DNA from: Ovis canadensis
Taxonomy: Eukaryota; Chordata; Mammalia; Artiodactyla; Bovidae
Assembly (NCBI RefSeq): GCF_042477335.2
Contig: NC_091246.1
Location: 18,411,001 to 18,475,000 of the forward strand
DNA: 64,000 nucleotides
Reading direction: 5' to 3'
Shown here: piece by piece, positions 47,548-59,859 of the stretch
Layout of the letters: every line of letters begins with the position of its first letter
Numbering within the stretch: position 1 is the first letter of the stretch
The notes under the pieces: model-generated
What the model saw: the letters and a program-made list of their open reading frames with translations, nothing else
The model's database searches: none
Told to the model about the DNA's origin: nothing
Position numbers and translations under genes: made by a program

Positions 47548-47809
47548 ATAACACACTAACACTCTACTTCTTACAAGATGAAAATGATCACAAGTTCAAT
47601 TTTACTTTCAGTATTTGTCCATATGCTTAGTGGGCAAAACTACAAACAAAATGTATGTGATAACATTTCTAAGAATAAGAAGAAGTTATAGGTTCTGGGA
47701 AAACTGTCCTTAATTACTCCCATCGCTCAGAATACATGCATATGCAAATCATTCTAATACATGATTGAATTATGCTAGTGTATCTTTGTCTCCTTATTTT
47801 TATCTTTCC

Positions 47810-48232
47810 TTCTGTTTTATTAAAATATAGTTGATTTATAGTATTCTATTAGTTTCAGGAATACAAGATAGTGATTCAATATTTTAATAGAATATATTCA
47901 ATTTATTTATACAAAACAATGGATATATTTGCCTCTTCTGCATAATATATCCTGTTTCTCACTTATTTTGTAAATAGTAGTCTGTGTTTCTTAGTCCTAT
48001 AGCCCATCTTGTTCCTCCCACACATGTTTGGTGATCAGACACTGGTGACCTCTAGTTTGTTCTCTGTATCTGTGTCTTACTGTTTTGTTGCATACACTCA
48101 TTTATTTTATTTTTTAGATTCTTCGTAATAGTGACAACAGAGTATTTTTTGTTTTCTGACTCATTTCACTAAGCTCTAGGTCCATCCACGTTGCTACAAA
48201 TGGCAAAATTTTGTTCTTTTTGTGACAGTCTC

Positions 48233-48281
<49 letters not shown>

Positions 48282-48355
48282 CACATCTCTCTATCCATTT
48301 AGCTGTCAATGGACACCTAGGTTTCTTCCATATCTTGGCTATTGTAAATAGTACT
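47810..48355 (-). mobile_element. older L1 3' end
   Basis: The reversed L1 3' UTR and ORF2 end run from 'taaaatatagttgatttata' to 'cttggctattgtaaatagta'. A (TA)n tract at 48239-48275 interrupts it. Confidence 0.75.
48239..48275. repeat. (TA)n microsatellite
   Basis: About 17 TA units directly follow tgtgtgtg. Confidence 0.95.
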
Positions 48356-48992
48356 TTTCCATTGAGTAAATTTTGGAAGGATTTTCAGAGTAAATAACAC
48401 TCAAATTGTATTTAATTAGATGACTGTGATGCCACCATGGGGAATATATCATGATAGGAATGAACTGACATATACTATTGTCATTAAATGTGAAAGAACA
48501 TGATATATTTGGATAACTACATAATGAATACAGCATAGTGTGTGCAGAGGGGGTGGGATAAACACAGAAAGGGAAAAAAGGAGGAAAAATTTGTAGTAGA
48601 AAAATTAGGTTGGGGCCAGATTCAGTCCCTGGGTAAAACAAAAATGAGTAATTAACAGAAAAAAACATGAACTCCTATAGTTCTCTCAAAAAGGGGAGTG
48701 AAATATGTTTTACTTGTTAAGTTTTTTTGGAAAACACAATTTCACATTTTTTTTTGTTCTAAAAGTTTACTTCCACTTCTAACACTAGTTGTCCTTATTT
48801 TCATAAAAGATAAAATCAGATTATTACTTTGAAATTTCCTTCCAATTTTTAGATTCTGTGATTTTACATATATCCTTTAGTTTCTTTGTTCTGCTTGTAT
48901 TGAAAACCTTGCCTCAAATATATGAGCTTATTTTGTGCATAAGCTCAAAGTTGTAAGTTCCTTATCCTTTCCTTCAGAAGCAGTCTAGTTGT
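48356..48992. other. 3' flank of the receptor pseudogene, nothing recognised
   Basis: Unique AT-rich sequence. Confidence 0.4.
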
Positions 48993-49888
48993 CTATTTTC
49001 TCATGGCACCATGCACCTCTGTATTTTTTAGGCTATAGATGATAGGACTGAGCATGGGTGTGACTACTGCATAGAACATGGCAATCAGTTTGTCCAAAGA
49101 AGCGTCTTTGGACTTGGTTTATATACATTAAGATGATTGGCACATAAAACACAGTCACCACTGTAATGTGGGCTGAGCAGGTGGAAAAAGCCTTTTTTCT
49201 TCCTCCAGATGAATTGGTTCTTAGTACAATAGAAAGGATGAAAATGTAGGAGATGAAAATCAATAGTAATGAAACAAACAAAAATAGTACACTGCCAAAC
49301 ATTAGAGTAATCTCATTCAAGGAAATATCTGTGTAAGCCAGCTTGAGAAAGGCCAATATTTCATAAACAAAATGATTGATGACGTTTTCACAGAAGGGTA
49401 AGTGTACTGCAAGAATTGTGTCAATGAGTTGAGAAAGCCCCATCTTCATGAGAGAACTGCCATTTGAATACAAAGTGCCTTGCTCATGATGATAGGGTAC
49501 CTCAAAGGCATGCAGATGGCTATGCAACAATCATGTGCCATCACTGCTAGGATCACACACTCTGTGGAGGCCATGGTGAAGGAGACAGATATCAGAACAA
49601 CACACCTAGTGACAGAGATTTTTTTTCCCCTGATAGAAAGTGTGTTATTGTTGAGGGGATAAAGGAGGATGTGCACAAAATATCAAGAAAGGAAAGGTTA
49701 CCAAGAAAGAAGTATATAGGGATGTAAAAGTGGGAATCCAGGAGAGTGAGGATGATCAAAGTGCTGTTCCCTAGGAGGATCGCTAGGTACATCACCAAGA
49801 GTATGACAGAAAAGAATTTTTCGGCTCTTGGGTACTCAGAAAGTCCCTGAGGAATGAACTCAGTGCCTGTTGAATTGCTTCTTTCCAT
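48993..49888 (-). pseudogene. olfactory receptor pseudogene, OR13-like
   Basis: It starts at 49888 with MERSNSTGTEFIPQGLSEYP (glycosylation site NST at 5-7) and keeps LLGNSTLIILTLLDSHFYIP and YFFLGNLSFLDILCTSS. The rest lies in other frames: [56 protein letters not shown] and [12 protein letters not shown], with a stop at 48993-48995. At least two to three shifts (near 49600-49680, 49480-49530 and 49100) separate these pieces. DRY has become DCC, and one loop 2 cysteine (CEIL) reads YEIL. It is dead, but younger than the copy at 35270. Confidence 0.92.
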
Positions 49889-51602
49889 TTTACTTTTGCA
49901 TACCTGAGTATTGCAGAAGAGATGTAGGTGTTAAGGGGTCTATACAATATTATCATATGAAGCAAGAGATCATTGAAGGAAGGGAAAGTAGCTGGTTGGT
50001 TTTAGTTGTGAAATTAGGTTTTTATATTCCTCTTCCTGCTTATAAATTATGGAGTAGAAGTTACACGATATTTACATTGGTAGTTTATTAAAAACACAAA
50101 CTCCTGTGTTCTATTTCCTGAGATTTTGATAGAGAGGTTCTGAGACAGGGAAGAACTATTTGCATTTTTAAAAGTTTGTTATTTCTGACTTAGTTGAACC
50201 ACAGATGTACTATGATAAGTGTTATTTTGGAAATACCATTCTTAATATCTTAAGACTATTGATTTATTTGTTTGTATCATGTCAGTCATTAACAGTAGCA
50301 TTAGTTTCGGGTTGTGTAATTTATTAATATGCTCACATGTATTACTTATTTAATCATTACTATAATTCCCTGAGGAAAATAAATTTCATAGAATATGTTT
50401 AAAAATTATTTTAACACATTTATACACAATAAGTAATAAATTGCTATTCATATCTACCTTTTCTGATTTACATCCCTCCTTTTTTACCTGCCTGGTTATT
50501 GCCCTCCCAAAATTATGCCAGTTGTCTAAGGAGTGAGAATAAGGCCTCTTTTAAAATAGTGCTCGCCAGATGATTCTATTGCACAACTGAGGAAGAAAAC
50601 CACCCATCTAGTGGAGTGTTTATAACTTTAATATACAGATGAGTCACATGGGAAATCTTTGTAAAAGATTCTCAATCAGTGGATCTCAAGTGATATCTGA
50701 GATCTGAATTTATGAACATGTTTCCAGATGGTGTTGATGCTGATCGTCTAGAAGCACATGAATAGCAAGGCCTTTTAGACCATCTCTCATTGATAACTTG
50801 GAGCGTAACATTGGTGTTTCAATTCTATGTAGGACTGTAATTGAAGAGCAGACAATGCAAAACTAAATATATTGGTGAGACTTCTGAGTAAGTGTATTGC
50901 AATGAGTTTTGGGTTCTTTAGATTTTAAAAATACAAAGAACAAAATCACACACAAAAGAGTTACCTTTTAGTTCTGTCCATATAAAAGTTTTTCCTCTTC
51001 CATTTGTTGAATTTTCAGTTATGCTCAACATTTTCCAAAACAGAAATTAGAGATTGGCTCTAGATCTGAGTTGTGTGCCATAGAGTATGGAGAAAAAGAT
51101 TTTAATTTGAAAACATTTAAAGAGTAAATATTAGCAGATGACCTTCTTTATAATAAATAAGTAAAAGAGCACAATTTTGAAAACAACTCTTCATCCTCAA
51201 GACAGTCTACCTAGCTTAATAAATATCCCTAGAGGTAACATCTTGATCCAATGTATGGGTTTTAGTTAGGTTTCTCAAACAGTAAGTATACTTCTGATAT
51301 AGGATTGACAATTTCTGTCAGTAATAGTCACTTGCCAACAGGTTATGCTGCTTTCTTTGAAATGTCCAGTTTACAATGATGAGACAATTCAGTCAGCATA
51401 ATAGCATGTTTATGTATCTATTTGCTGTGGAGAGGAGGACTTTCATCCAATTCAATCTGTTACCTACTTCATAATATACATTTCCAAGGGAGTATGAAGG
51501 GTTGGTTGGACAGGATATATTTTATTTGGTATAAATATTTAAGTTTGACTGTAGGTACAATTTTCAACCTACATTTTCTCTGGGAATAAATATATGATAG
51601 AG
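49889..51602. other. unique AT-rich DNA, nothing recognised
   Basis: About 1.7 kb has no gene or repeat that I can identify. Confidence 0.4.
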
Positions 51603-52938
51603 GCCTTGAAAGTGCTGCACTCAATATGCCAGCAAATTTGGAAAACTCAGCAGTGGCCTCAGGACTGGAAAAGGTCTGTTTTCATTCCAATCCTAAAGAA
51701 GGGCAATGCCAAAGAATGCTCAAACTGCCGCACAATTGCATACATCTCCACATGCTAGTAACATAGTACTCAAAATTCTCCAAGCCAGGCTTCAACAGTA
51801 CGTGAACCGTGAATGTCTAGATATTCAAGCTGGGTTTAGAAATGGCAGAAGAACCAGAGATCAAATTGCCAACATCTGTTGGATCATCAAAAAAGCAAGA
51901 GAGTTCCAGAAAAAATATCTATTTCTGCTTTATTGACTATGCTAAAGCCTTTGACAGTGTGGATCACAACAAATTGTAGAAAATTCTGAAAGAGATGGGA
52001 ATGCCAGACCACTTGATCTGTCTCTTGAGAAATCTGTGTGCATGTCAGGAGGCAACAGTTAGAACTGGACATGGAACAACAGATTGGTTTCAAATAGGGA
52101 AAAGAGTACTTCAAGGCTGTGTATTGTCACCCTGCTTATTTAACTTATATGTGGAGTACATCATGAGAAATGCTGGGCTGGAAGAAGCTCAAGCTGGAAT
52201 CAAGATTTCTGGGAGAAATATCAATAACCTCAGATATGCAGATGACACCACCCTTATGACAGAAAGTGAAGAGGAACTACAAAGCCTCTTGATGAAAGTG
52301 AAAGAGGAGAGTGAAAATTTTGGCTTAAAGCTCAACATTCAAAAAACAAAGATCATGGCATCTGGTCCCATCACTTCATGGGAAATAGATGGGGAAACAG
52401 TGGAAACAGGGTCAAACTTTATTTTTTGGGGCTCCAAAATCACTGCAGATGGTGATTGCAGCCATGAAATTAAAAGATGCTTACTCCTTGGAAGGAAAGT
52501 TATGACCAACCTAGATAGCATATTCAAAAGCAGAGACATGACTTTGCCAAAAAGGTCCGTCTAATCAGGGCTATAGTTTTTCCAGTGGTCATGTATGGAT
52601 GTGAGAGTTGGACTGTGAAGAAAGCTGAGCACTGAAGAATTGATAGTTTTGAACTGTGGTGTTGGAGAAGACTCTTGAGAGTCCCTTGGACTGCAAAGAT
52701 ATCCAACCAGTCCATTCTGAAGGAGATCAGCCCTGGGATTTCTGTTGATGCTGGGAAGGATTGAGGGCAGGAGGAGAAGGGGATGACAGGGGATGAGATG
52801 GCTGGATGGCATCACTGACTCGATGGACGTGAGTCTGAGTGAACTCCAGGAGTTGGTGATGGACAGAGAGGCCTGGCATGCTGCCATTCTTGGGGTCGCA
52901 AAGAGTCGGACATGACTGAGCGACTGAACTGAACTGAT
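51603..52938 (+). mobile_element. BovB LINE 3' half
   Basis: It starts within the reverse transcriptase ('aaagtgctgcactcaatatg'). The frame 51995-52564 is open for 189 codons with GCVLSPCLFNLYVEY and YADDTTLMTES. The earlier motif A region is in another frame. The copy then runs through the C-terminal region, where it lacks a piece near 52745, to the tgaac tail at 52938. It directly touches a reversed BovB. Confidence 0.9.
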
Positions 52939-55390
52939 GAGACCAGATGCTGTGAATTTAGTTTTCTGAATGTTGAATTTCAAGCCAGCTTTTTCACTCT
53001 CCTCTTTCACCCTCATCAAGAGGCTCTCTAGTTCCTCTTCACTTTCTGTTGAGTGATATCTTCTGCATATCTGAAGTTGTTGATATTTTTCTCAACAATC
53101 TTGATCCAGCCTGGCATTTCACATGATGTACTCTGCATGTAAAGTAATGTTATGGGGAGGGAGGTGGGAGGGGGGTTCATGTTTGGGAACGCATGTAAGA
53201 ATTAAAGATTTTAAAATTAAAAAAATAAAAAACTAAAAAAAAAAATGAAAAAAAAAAGTAAATAAACAGGGTGGCAAAATACACCCTTATCTTACATCTT
53301 TCCCAATTTTGAGCCAGTTCATTGTTCCATGTCCTGTTCTGACTGTTGCTTCTTGACCTGCATATAGGTTTCCCAGGAGTCAGGTAAGGTGGTCTGGTAT
53401 TCCTATCTCTTTAAGAATTTTCCACAATTTGTTGTGATCCACACAGTTAAAGGCTTTAGCATAGTCAATGAAGCAGAAGTAGATGTTTTTATGGAATTCC
53501 CTTCCTTTCTCTGTGATCCAACATATATTACCAATTTGATCTCTGGTTTTTCTGCTTTTTCTAAACCCATCTTGTACATCTGGAAGTTCTCAGTTCATGT
53601 ACTGTTGAAGCCTAGCCTGAAGGATTTTGAGCATGACCTTACTAGCATGTGAAATGAGCACAATTGTCCGGTAGTCTGAAAATTCTTTTGGTAGTTTGAA
53701 AAGTGCCAAAGATTGGGATTGGAATGAAAACACCTTTTCCAGTCCTGTGGCCATTGCTATTTTCCAAATTTGTGGGCATATTAACTGTAACACTTTAACA
53801 GCATCATCTTTTAGGATTTGAAATAGCTTAGTTGGAATTGCATAACCTCCACAAGCTTTGTTCATAATAATGCTTCCTAAGGCCCACTTGACTTCATACT
53901 CCAGGATGTCTGGTTCTAGGTGAGTGACCACACTATCATGGTTATCCCAGCCATTAAGAATTTTTTGCATATACTTCTGTGTATTCTTGCCAACTCTTCT
54001 TAATCTCTTCTTCTGTTAGGTCTTTACCATTTTTGTCCTTTATTGTGACCATCCTTGCATGAAATGTTCCCTTGATATCTCCAGTTTTCTTGAAGAGATC
54101 TCTAATCTTTGCTATCCTATTGTTTCCTCTACTTTTCACTTTTCATCGAAGAAGCCCTTCTTCTCTCCTTTCTATTTTCTGGAACTCTGCATTCAGTTGG
54201 GTTGTATCTTTCCCTTTATCCCTTTCTTTTTGCTTCTTTTCTTTCTTCAGTTATGTGTAAAACCTCCTCAGACAACCACTTTGCCTTCTTGCATTTCTTT
54301 TTTTGGGATGGTGTTCATTGCCTCCTTTAGTTAGGAGCCTTCATCCATTGTTTTTCTGGCACTCTGTCTACCAGATCTAATCCTTTGAATCTATTTGTCA
54401 CCTCCACTGAATAATCATAAGGAATTTGATTTAGGTCATATCTGAATGGCCTTGTGGTTTTCTCTACTTTCTTCAATTTAAGAAATTGAATTCAATTTTG
54501 CAATAAGGAGCTCAAGATCAAACTTCACTGTTATTTCAGATATCTCTTGACTTCCTACCTCTGCATTCCAATCCCCTATAATGAAAAGGATATCATTTTT
54601 TCAGTATCAGTTCTAAAAGTTCTTTGTGGGTCTTCATGGAGCTGATCAACTTCAGCTTCTTTGGCATCAGTGGTTCAGGCATAGTCTTGGATTACTATTT
54701 TGGTGAAATGCTTGTTTTGAAAACAAACAGATCATTCTGTCATTTTTGATATTGCACCCAAGTACTGAATTTCAGACTCTTTTGTTGACTCTGAGGGCTA
54801 CTCCATTTCTTTTAAGGGATTCTTGCACACAGTAAATATAATGGTCATCTGAATTAAATTCTCCCATTCCTGTCCATTTTAGGTCACTGATTCCTAAGAT
54901 GTTGATGTTCACTCTTACCATCTCCTGCTTGACTACCTCTAATTTAGCTTGATTCACGTACCTAACATTGCAGGTTCCTATGCAATATTGTTCTTTATAG
55001 CATCAGAATATACTTTCACCACTGGACACTTCCACAGCTGAGCATCGTTTCTGGTTTGCCCTGTTTCATTCTTTCTGAAGCTATTAGTAATTGCCCTCTG
55101 CTCTTTGCCAGTAACATATTGGACACCTTCCAACTTGGGAGGCTCATCTTCCTGTGTCATCTTCTTGCCTTTTCATATTGTTCGTATTCATGGGGTTCTT
55201 GCAGCAAGAATACTGGAGTGGTTTGTCATTCCCTCCTGCAGTGAACTATGTTTTGTTAGAACTCTGCACTTTTGCCTGTCCATCTTGGGTGGCCCTGCAT
55301 GGCATTGCTCATAGCTTCATTGAGTTACACAAGCCCCTTCACCATGAGAAGGCTGTGATCCATGAAGGGGAAAATGTTAATATAGTTAAT
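52939..55390 (-). mobile_element. BovB LINE 5' two-thirds, reversed
   Basis: On the reverse strand it runs from 5' UTR text (55390-55150), through the endonuclease (about 55000-54400), the linker and the reverse transcriptase (53970-53590), to just past the catalytic region at 52939. The 3' third is missing. Many lesions and its divergence make it older than the forward copy beside it. An L1_BT tail is inserted at 53148-53254. Confidence 0.88.
53148..53254 (+). mobile_element. L1_BT 3' tail inserted in BovB
   Basis: About 100 bp ('ggaggtgggaggggggttca' to the A-rich tail with 'aataaaaaactaaaa') is flanked by aaagtaa at 53141-53147 and 53255-53261. The BovB text continues across it. Confidence 0.85.
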
Positions 55391-55740
55391 TTATAAAATT
55401 TTATATTGAATCAGATATTTTTTTTGAGAAACCATTGTTAACTCAGATATGGCAGATACAAATTTCAGCATTTATACATGATGTGGTTCATTTTATTTTT
55501 TAAAAAAATATTTATTGAACATTGATTATATGTCATGTCCTCTACTAGATCTTTTTGATATTATAGGATGATAAAAAGTTCTTGCTCATCATATAAGAGC
55601 TTTATGTGTTGGTGGAGAGAAATTATAAATAAATGAACAATATAAAAATAAATATATGATAGATATATTAATTCATAGTGATTTTGAATAATTGGCTCTA
55701 CTTATTTTAGGTTACAAAGTGTCTTTTAGAACACTTTTAA
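55391..55740. other. AT-rich DNA, possible ancient repeat
   Basis: The order 'atttattgaacattgatta', 'catcatataagagctttatg' and 'gagagaaattataaataaat' recalls a common old mammalian interspersed repeat. Its family is unsure. Confidence 0.35.
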
Positions 55741-55751
55741 TCTTTATTATT

Positions 55752-55998
55752 ATTTTGTTTTTAATTAATTAATTCATTTTAATTGGAGGCTAATTACTTT
55801 ACACTATTGTGGTGGTTTTTGCCATACATTGGCATGAATCAGCCATGGGTGTACATGTGGTCCCCCATTCTGAACCTCCTCCCACCTCCCTCCCTATCCC
55901 ACCCCTCTGGGTTGTCCCAGTGCACCAGCTTTGTATGCCCTGTTTCATGCACTGAACTTGGACTGGTCATCCATTTCACATATGGTAATATACATGTG
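55752..55998 (-). mobile_element. L1_BT 3' end, exact target site duplication
   Basis: The reversed L1 end ('ttggaggctaattactttac') is flanked by tctttattatt at 55741-55751 and 55999-56009. Confidence 0.93.
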
Positions 55999-56225
55999 TC
56001 TTTATTATTTTCTAAATATTTAAGAGTGATTATGTTTTCCTGGGGCTTCCTAAGAGATTTTTAATATTTTGCATTTCCATAGTAGTTTTCTAAAAAGCCA
56101 CAAGCATGTTTAATTTCTGCAGTTAGAAATTAAAAAGTAACTAACTAAAAGTAACAACAGTAACCAAGACATATTTTGGCAACCAAGATATATCATATAT
56201 TTATATGTCATAAATATATATTTTA

Positions 56226-56691
56226 TCATATATTTTAATCTTTTTATTTTATATTGGAGTATAGTTGATTAGCAATGTTATGTTATTCTCAGGTGTACAG
56301 CAAAGTGGTTCAGTCATACATTTACATGTATCTATTAATCTTCAAATTCTTTTCCCATTTAGTTTTTACATACTATTGAGCAGAGTTTCGTGTGATATTT
56401 CAGAGGTATTTGTTGGTTAATGACTTTAAATACAGTAGTATAATTCTCAAACTCCTTAAATATTCCCACATACCACCCTTTAGTAACCATACATTTGTTC
56501 TGTAAGTCTGTGACTCTCCATTTTATAAAGGAGTTCTGTTGTATCAGTTTTATTTTTCCATATATAAGTGATATACAATATTTCACTTTTGCTGTCTGAC
56601 TTATTTCACTCAGTATGACAATCTTTAGTTCTGTCCATGTTACTGCAAAAGGCATTATTTCATTCTTTTTAATGGCTGAGTAATATTCCAT

Positions 56692-56737
<46 letters not shown>

Positions 56738-58157
56738 ATTTTCTTTTCCTATTCATCTGTAAATGGACAAACTCTTAGAGGAAAACATAGGCAGAACACT
56801 CTAACATAAATGACAGCAATATATGTTCTGTCTCTCAGAGTAAAATGAGTGGGACCTAATTAAATTCAAAAGCTTTTGGTCAGCTAAGGAAACTGTGAAG
56901 CAAAACTAAAAGGCAAGACACACAATGTGAGAAAATATTTGCAAATGATGTGACTGACAAGGTATTAGTCTCAAAATTTAAAAACAGCTCATATGGTTTA
57001 ATCATCAAAGCAAACAACCCAATCAAAATAGGCAGAAGAACTAAATAAACATTTCTCCAAAAAAGACATACAGATGGCCAAGAGGCACATGAAAAGATGT
57101 TCAACATTGCTAATTATTAGAGAAATGCAAATCAAGACTATATTTAAATATCACCTCATAGCAGTCAGAATGGTTATCATCAAGAAATCAACAAACAAGT
57201 GCTGTAGAGGATGTGGAGAGAAGGAAACCCTCCTACACTGTTGTAAATTGTTGCAGCTACTATGGAGAACAGTATGGAGGTTCCTTTAAAAAGTAAAAAT
57301 AGAGCTATCATATGATCCTGCCTCCTTAAGGCAGAAAGCAAAGTACTAAAGAGCCTCTTGATGAAAGAGGAGAGTAGAAAAGGCTGGTTTAGAACTCATT
57401 GTTCAAAAACGAAGATCATGGCATCCAGTCCCATCGCAAATAGATGGGGAAACAGTGGAAACAGTGAGCTTTATTTTGGGGAGCTCCAAAATCACTGTAG
57501 ATGGTAACTGCAACCATGAAATTAAAGGATGCTTGCTCCTTGGAAGAAAAGTTATGACCGACCTAGACAGCATATTAAAAAGCAGAGACATTACTTTGCC
57601 AGCAAAGGTCCGTCTAGTCAAAGCTATGGTTTTTCCAGTAGTCGTGTATGGGTGTGAGAGTTGGACTATAAAGAAGGCTGAGTGCTGAAGAATTGATGCT
57701 TTTGAACTGTGGTGTTGGAGAAGACTTTGAGAGTCCCTTGGATTGCAAGGAGATCAAACCAGTCAATCCTAAAGGAAATCAATCAGTCTTGAATATTCAT
57801 TGGAAGGACTGATGATGAAGGTGAAACTCCAATACTTTGACCACCTGATGGGAAGAACTGACTCATTGGAAAAGAACCTGATTTTGGGAAAGATAGAAGG
57901 CAGGAGGAGAAGGGGACGACAAAGGATGAGATGGTTGGATGGCATCACTGACTCAATGGACATCAGTTTGAGCAAGCTCCAGGAGTTGTTGATGGCCAGG
58001 GAAGCTGGGTCTGCTGCAGTCCATGGGGTTGCAAAGAGTCAGTGACTGAACTGAAACTGAATGATCCTGCCATCACATTCCTCATCATATATCTGGAGAA
58101 AGACATGGCCTGAAGCGACAGTTGCAGTTCAGTGATCTTGTAGCACTGTTTAAAATA
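56226..58157 (-). mobile_element. older L1 with inverted 5' segment
   Basis: The 3' UTR and end of ORF2 read on the reverse strand at 56226-56765, including an (AT)n tract at 56697-56733. From 56766 the sequence switches to plus-strand ORF2 text ('aaaataggcagaagaactaa', then [11 protein letters not shown] near 57210). It continues beyond the BovB at 57323-58060 up to about 58157. The pattern is that of one L1 insertion with a 5' inversion. Confidence 0.75.
57323..58060 (+). mobile_element. BovB LINE 3' end, exact target site duplication
   Basis: It starts after the catalytic region ('aaggcagaaagcaaagtact') and ends in 'actgaactgaaactga'. The flanks atgatcctgcc at 57312-57322 and 58061-58071 are identical, and the L1 text continues across. 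Confidence 0.95.
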
Positions 58158-58271
58158 TCTTATAGTTTGGAATGACACTTTGTGAAATTGTTTTCTCATG
58201 GTAATCTTCTCTATTTGAATTTTGTGTCTGCAGCAGCTTTGAATTCTGAGTTATATAGTATAAATCATAAT

Positions 58272-59234
58272 TCATATTCCATCAGAGAAGTTTTTCCTAC
58301 CCAGCAAGTTCCTCACAGCAATCTTTACATCCTTATTCCTCAGACTATAGATGAGAGGATTGAGCATGGGGGTCATCACTCCATAGAGGAGAGAGATGAG
58401 GGCCTCAATGATGTCTTGATAATCTGTACCAGCGGAGCTTTTAGATTTGGGCTTAGCATACATGAAGAAGATTGTTACAAAGAATACAATCACTACTGTA
58501 AGATGGACTGAGCAGGTGGAGAAGGCCTTACGTTTTCCTTCAGTGGAAGGAATTCTTAGAATAGTGGCAACAATGAAAATGTAAGAGATGGAAATTACTA
58601 GCAATGGAATAACTAGAACAATCAGATTTGACCCTGCCATGCTGATCACATTAATTGAAATATCAGCACAGGCTAATTTTAGGATAGCCAGAATTTCACA
58701 AACGAAATGGTTGATTACATTGTCAGCACGGAATGGTAATTGCATTGCAAGAGATGTCTGCACCACTGAGTCAACAATACCTGCAGCCCAGGATCCAGCT
58801 GCCATGGATACGTAAGCACCTTTTCTCATGATGACAGAGTATCTCAGTGGGTAGCAGATGGCCGCATAGCGGTCAAGTGCCATCATGCCTAGAAGTACAC
58901 ACTCTGTGGATCCCATGGCAAAAGAGAGAAACATTTGCACCATGCATCCAGAGAAGGAAACCCTTTTCCTTACTGTAAGAAAACTGTCAAGAATTAATGG
59001 AACAGAGGAGCTTGTATAGCAAATGTCCAGGAAGGAAAGATTACAGAGGAAGAAATACATGGGGGTGTGCAAATGAGAATAACAGATGATTACAGAGATA
59101 AGGACTCCATTTCCCAGCAGGATCATCAGGTACATACACAGAACTAGGACAAAGAAAACTGTCTGGAGCTCTGGGTGAGCAGAAAGCCCAGTCAGAACAA
59201 ATTCTCTCAACACGGAATCATTGGTTCTTCCCAT
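58272..59234 (-). CDS. olfactory receptor, OR13C-like (OR-B), open but with unusual residues
   Basis: This is a 320-residue class II odorant receptor, similar to OR-A throughout. Marks: glycosylation site NDS at 5-7; GN at 41-42; LHTPMYFFL at 55-63; Cys97; [10 protein letters not shown] at 118-127; [13 protein letters not shown] at 236-248; [12 protein letters not shown] at 289-300. Departures from family consensus: residue 169 in extracellular loop 2 is Arg (codon CGT, 58728-58730) where OR-A and relatives have Cys; DRYAAIC for DRYVAIC; FFV at 251-253 for FYG in TM6; Tyr52 for Asp before SHLHTPMY. The frame is open, so I call it a gene. The lost cysteine could mean a poorly folding receptor or relaxed selection. 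The start at 59234 gives the standard MGRTN-type N-terminus. Confidence 0.93.
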   Translation of the reverse strand: MGRTNDSVLREFVLTGLSAHPELQTVFFVLVLCMYLMILLGNGVLISVIICYSHLHTPMYFFLCNLSFLDICYTSSSVPLILDSFLTVRKRVSFSGCMVQMFLSFAMGSTECVLLGMMALDRYAAICYPLRYSVIMRKGAYVSMAAGSWAAGIVDSVVQTSLAMQLPFRADNVINHFVCEILAILKLACADISINVISMAGSNLIVLVIPLLVISISYIFIVATILRIPSTEGKRKAFSTCSVHLTVVIVFFVTIFFMYAKPKSKSSAGTDYQDIIEALISLLYGVMTPMLNPLIYSLRNKDVKIAVRNLLGRKNFSDGI

Positions 59235-59340
59235 ATTGTGGATATCCTTTCTCCAACAGCACTCTAGAGATAATACAATAGATATTTGTTAATACAGTGT
59301 TTCCAAGAGCTCCTGTTTTAAGAATCATATTCTTTGTTAT

Positions 59341-59548
59341 TAAAGTGTTAGTTGCTCAGTTGTGTCCAACTCTTTGTGACCCCATTGCCTGTAGCTCACC
59401 AGACTCCTCTATCCATGGGATTCCCCAGGCAAGAATACTGTAATGGGTTGCCATTCTCTTCTCCAGGGGATCTTCCTGACCTAGGAAATGAACCTGGGTC
59501 TCCTGCATTGCAGGCGGTTTCTTTACCAACCAAGCCACCAAGAAAGCC
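59341..59548 (-). mobile_element. Bov-tA SINE, target site duplication
   Basis: The reversed SINE lies about 100 bp upstream of the OR-B start codon. The flanks ctttgttat at 59332-59340 and 59549-59557 are identical. Its closeness to the receptor start places it in the likely 5' UTR or first intron of OR-B. Confidence 0.9.
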
Positions 59549-59849
59549 CTTTGTTATAATAGTTCTCTATTTGAAAGCAACAAGATAACTCTGGGACAAT
59601 CTCTTACTCTAAACCTTGACCACTAGAGCAGGAATCCCAAGCTAATTTTCTCAGAGTTAAGAGGGAACACTTTTTGATTGTAGGATGCTTGAATCTCAAG
59701 CCAGTTTATTGCCCTTTCTAATGGCTCTACTTCTTAACACATTGATTTAGTATCAGTGATCTGGATGCAGCAGGCAGATAAAATTTATTTGCAAGTGGTT
59801 CCTGTGCTGTGTTTTTAGAATTTGTAAATTTGAATTACATTTTAAAAAT
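59549..59849. other. unique DNA
   Basis: Nothing was recognised. Confidence 0.4.
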
Positions 59850-59859
59850 GAATGTTTTA

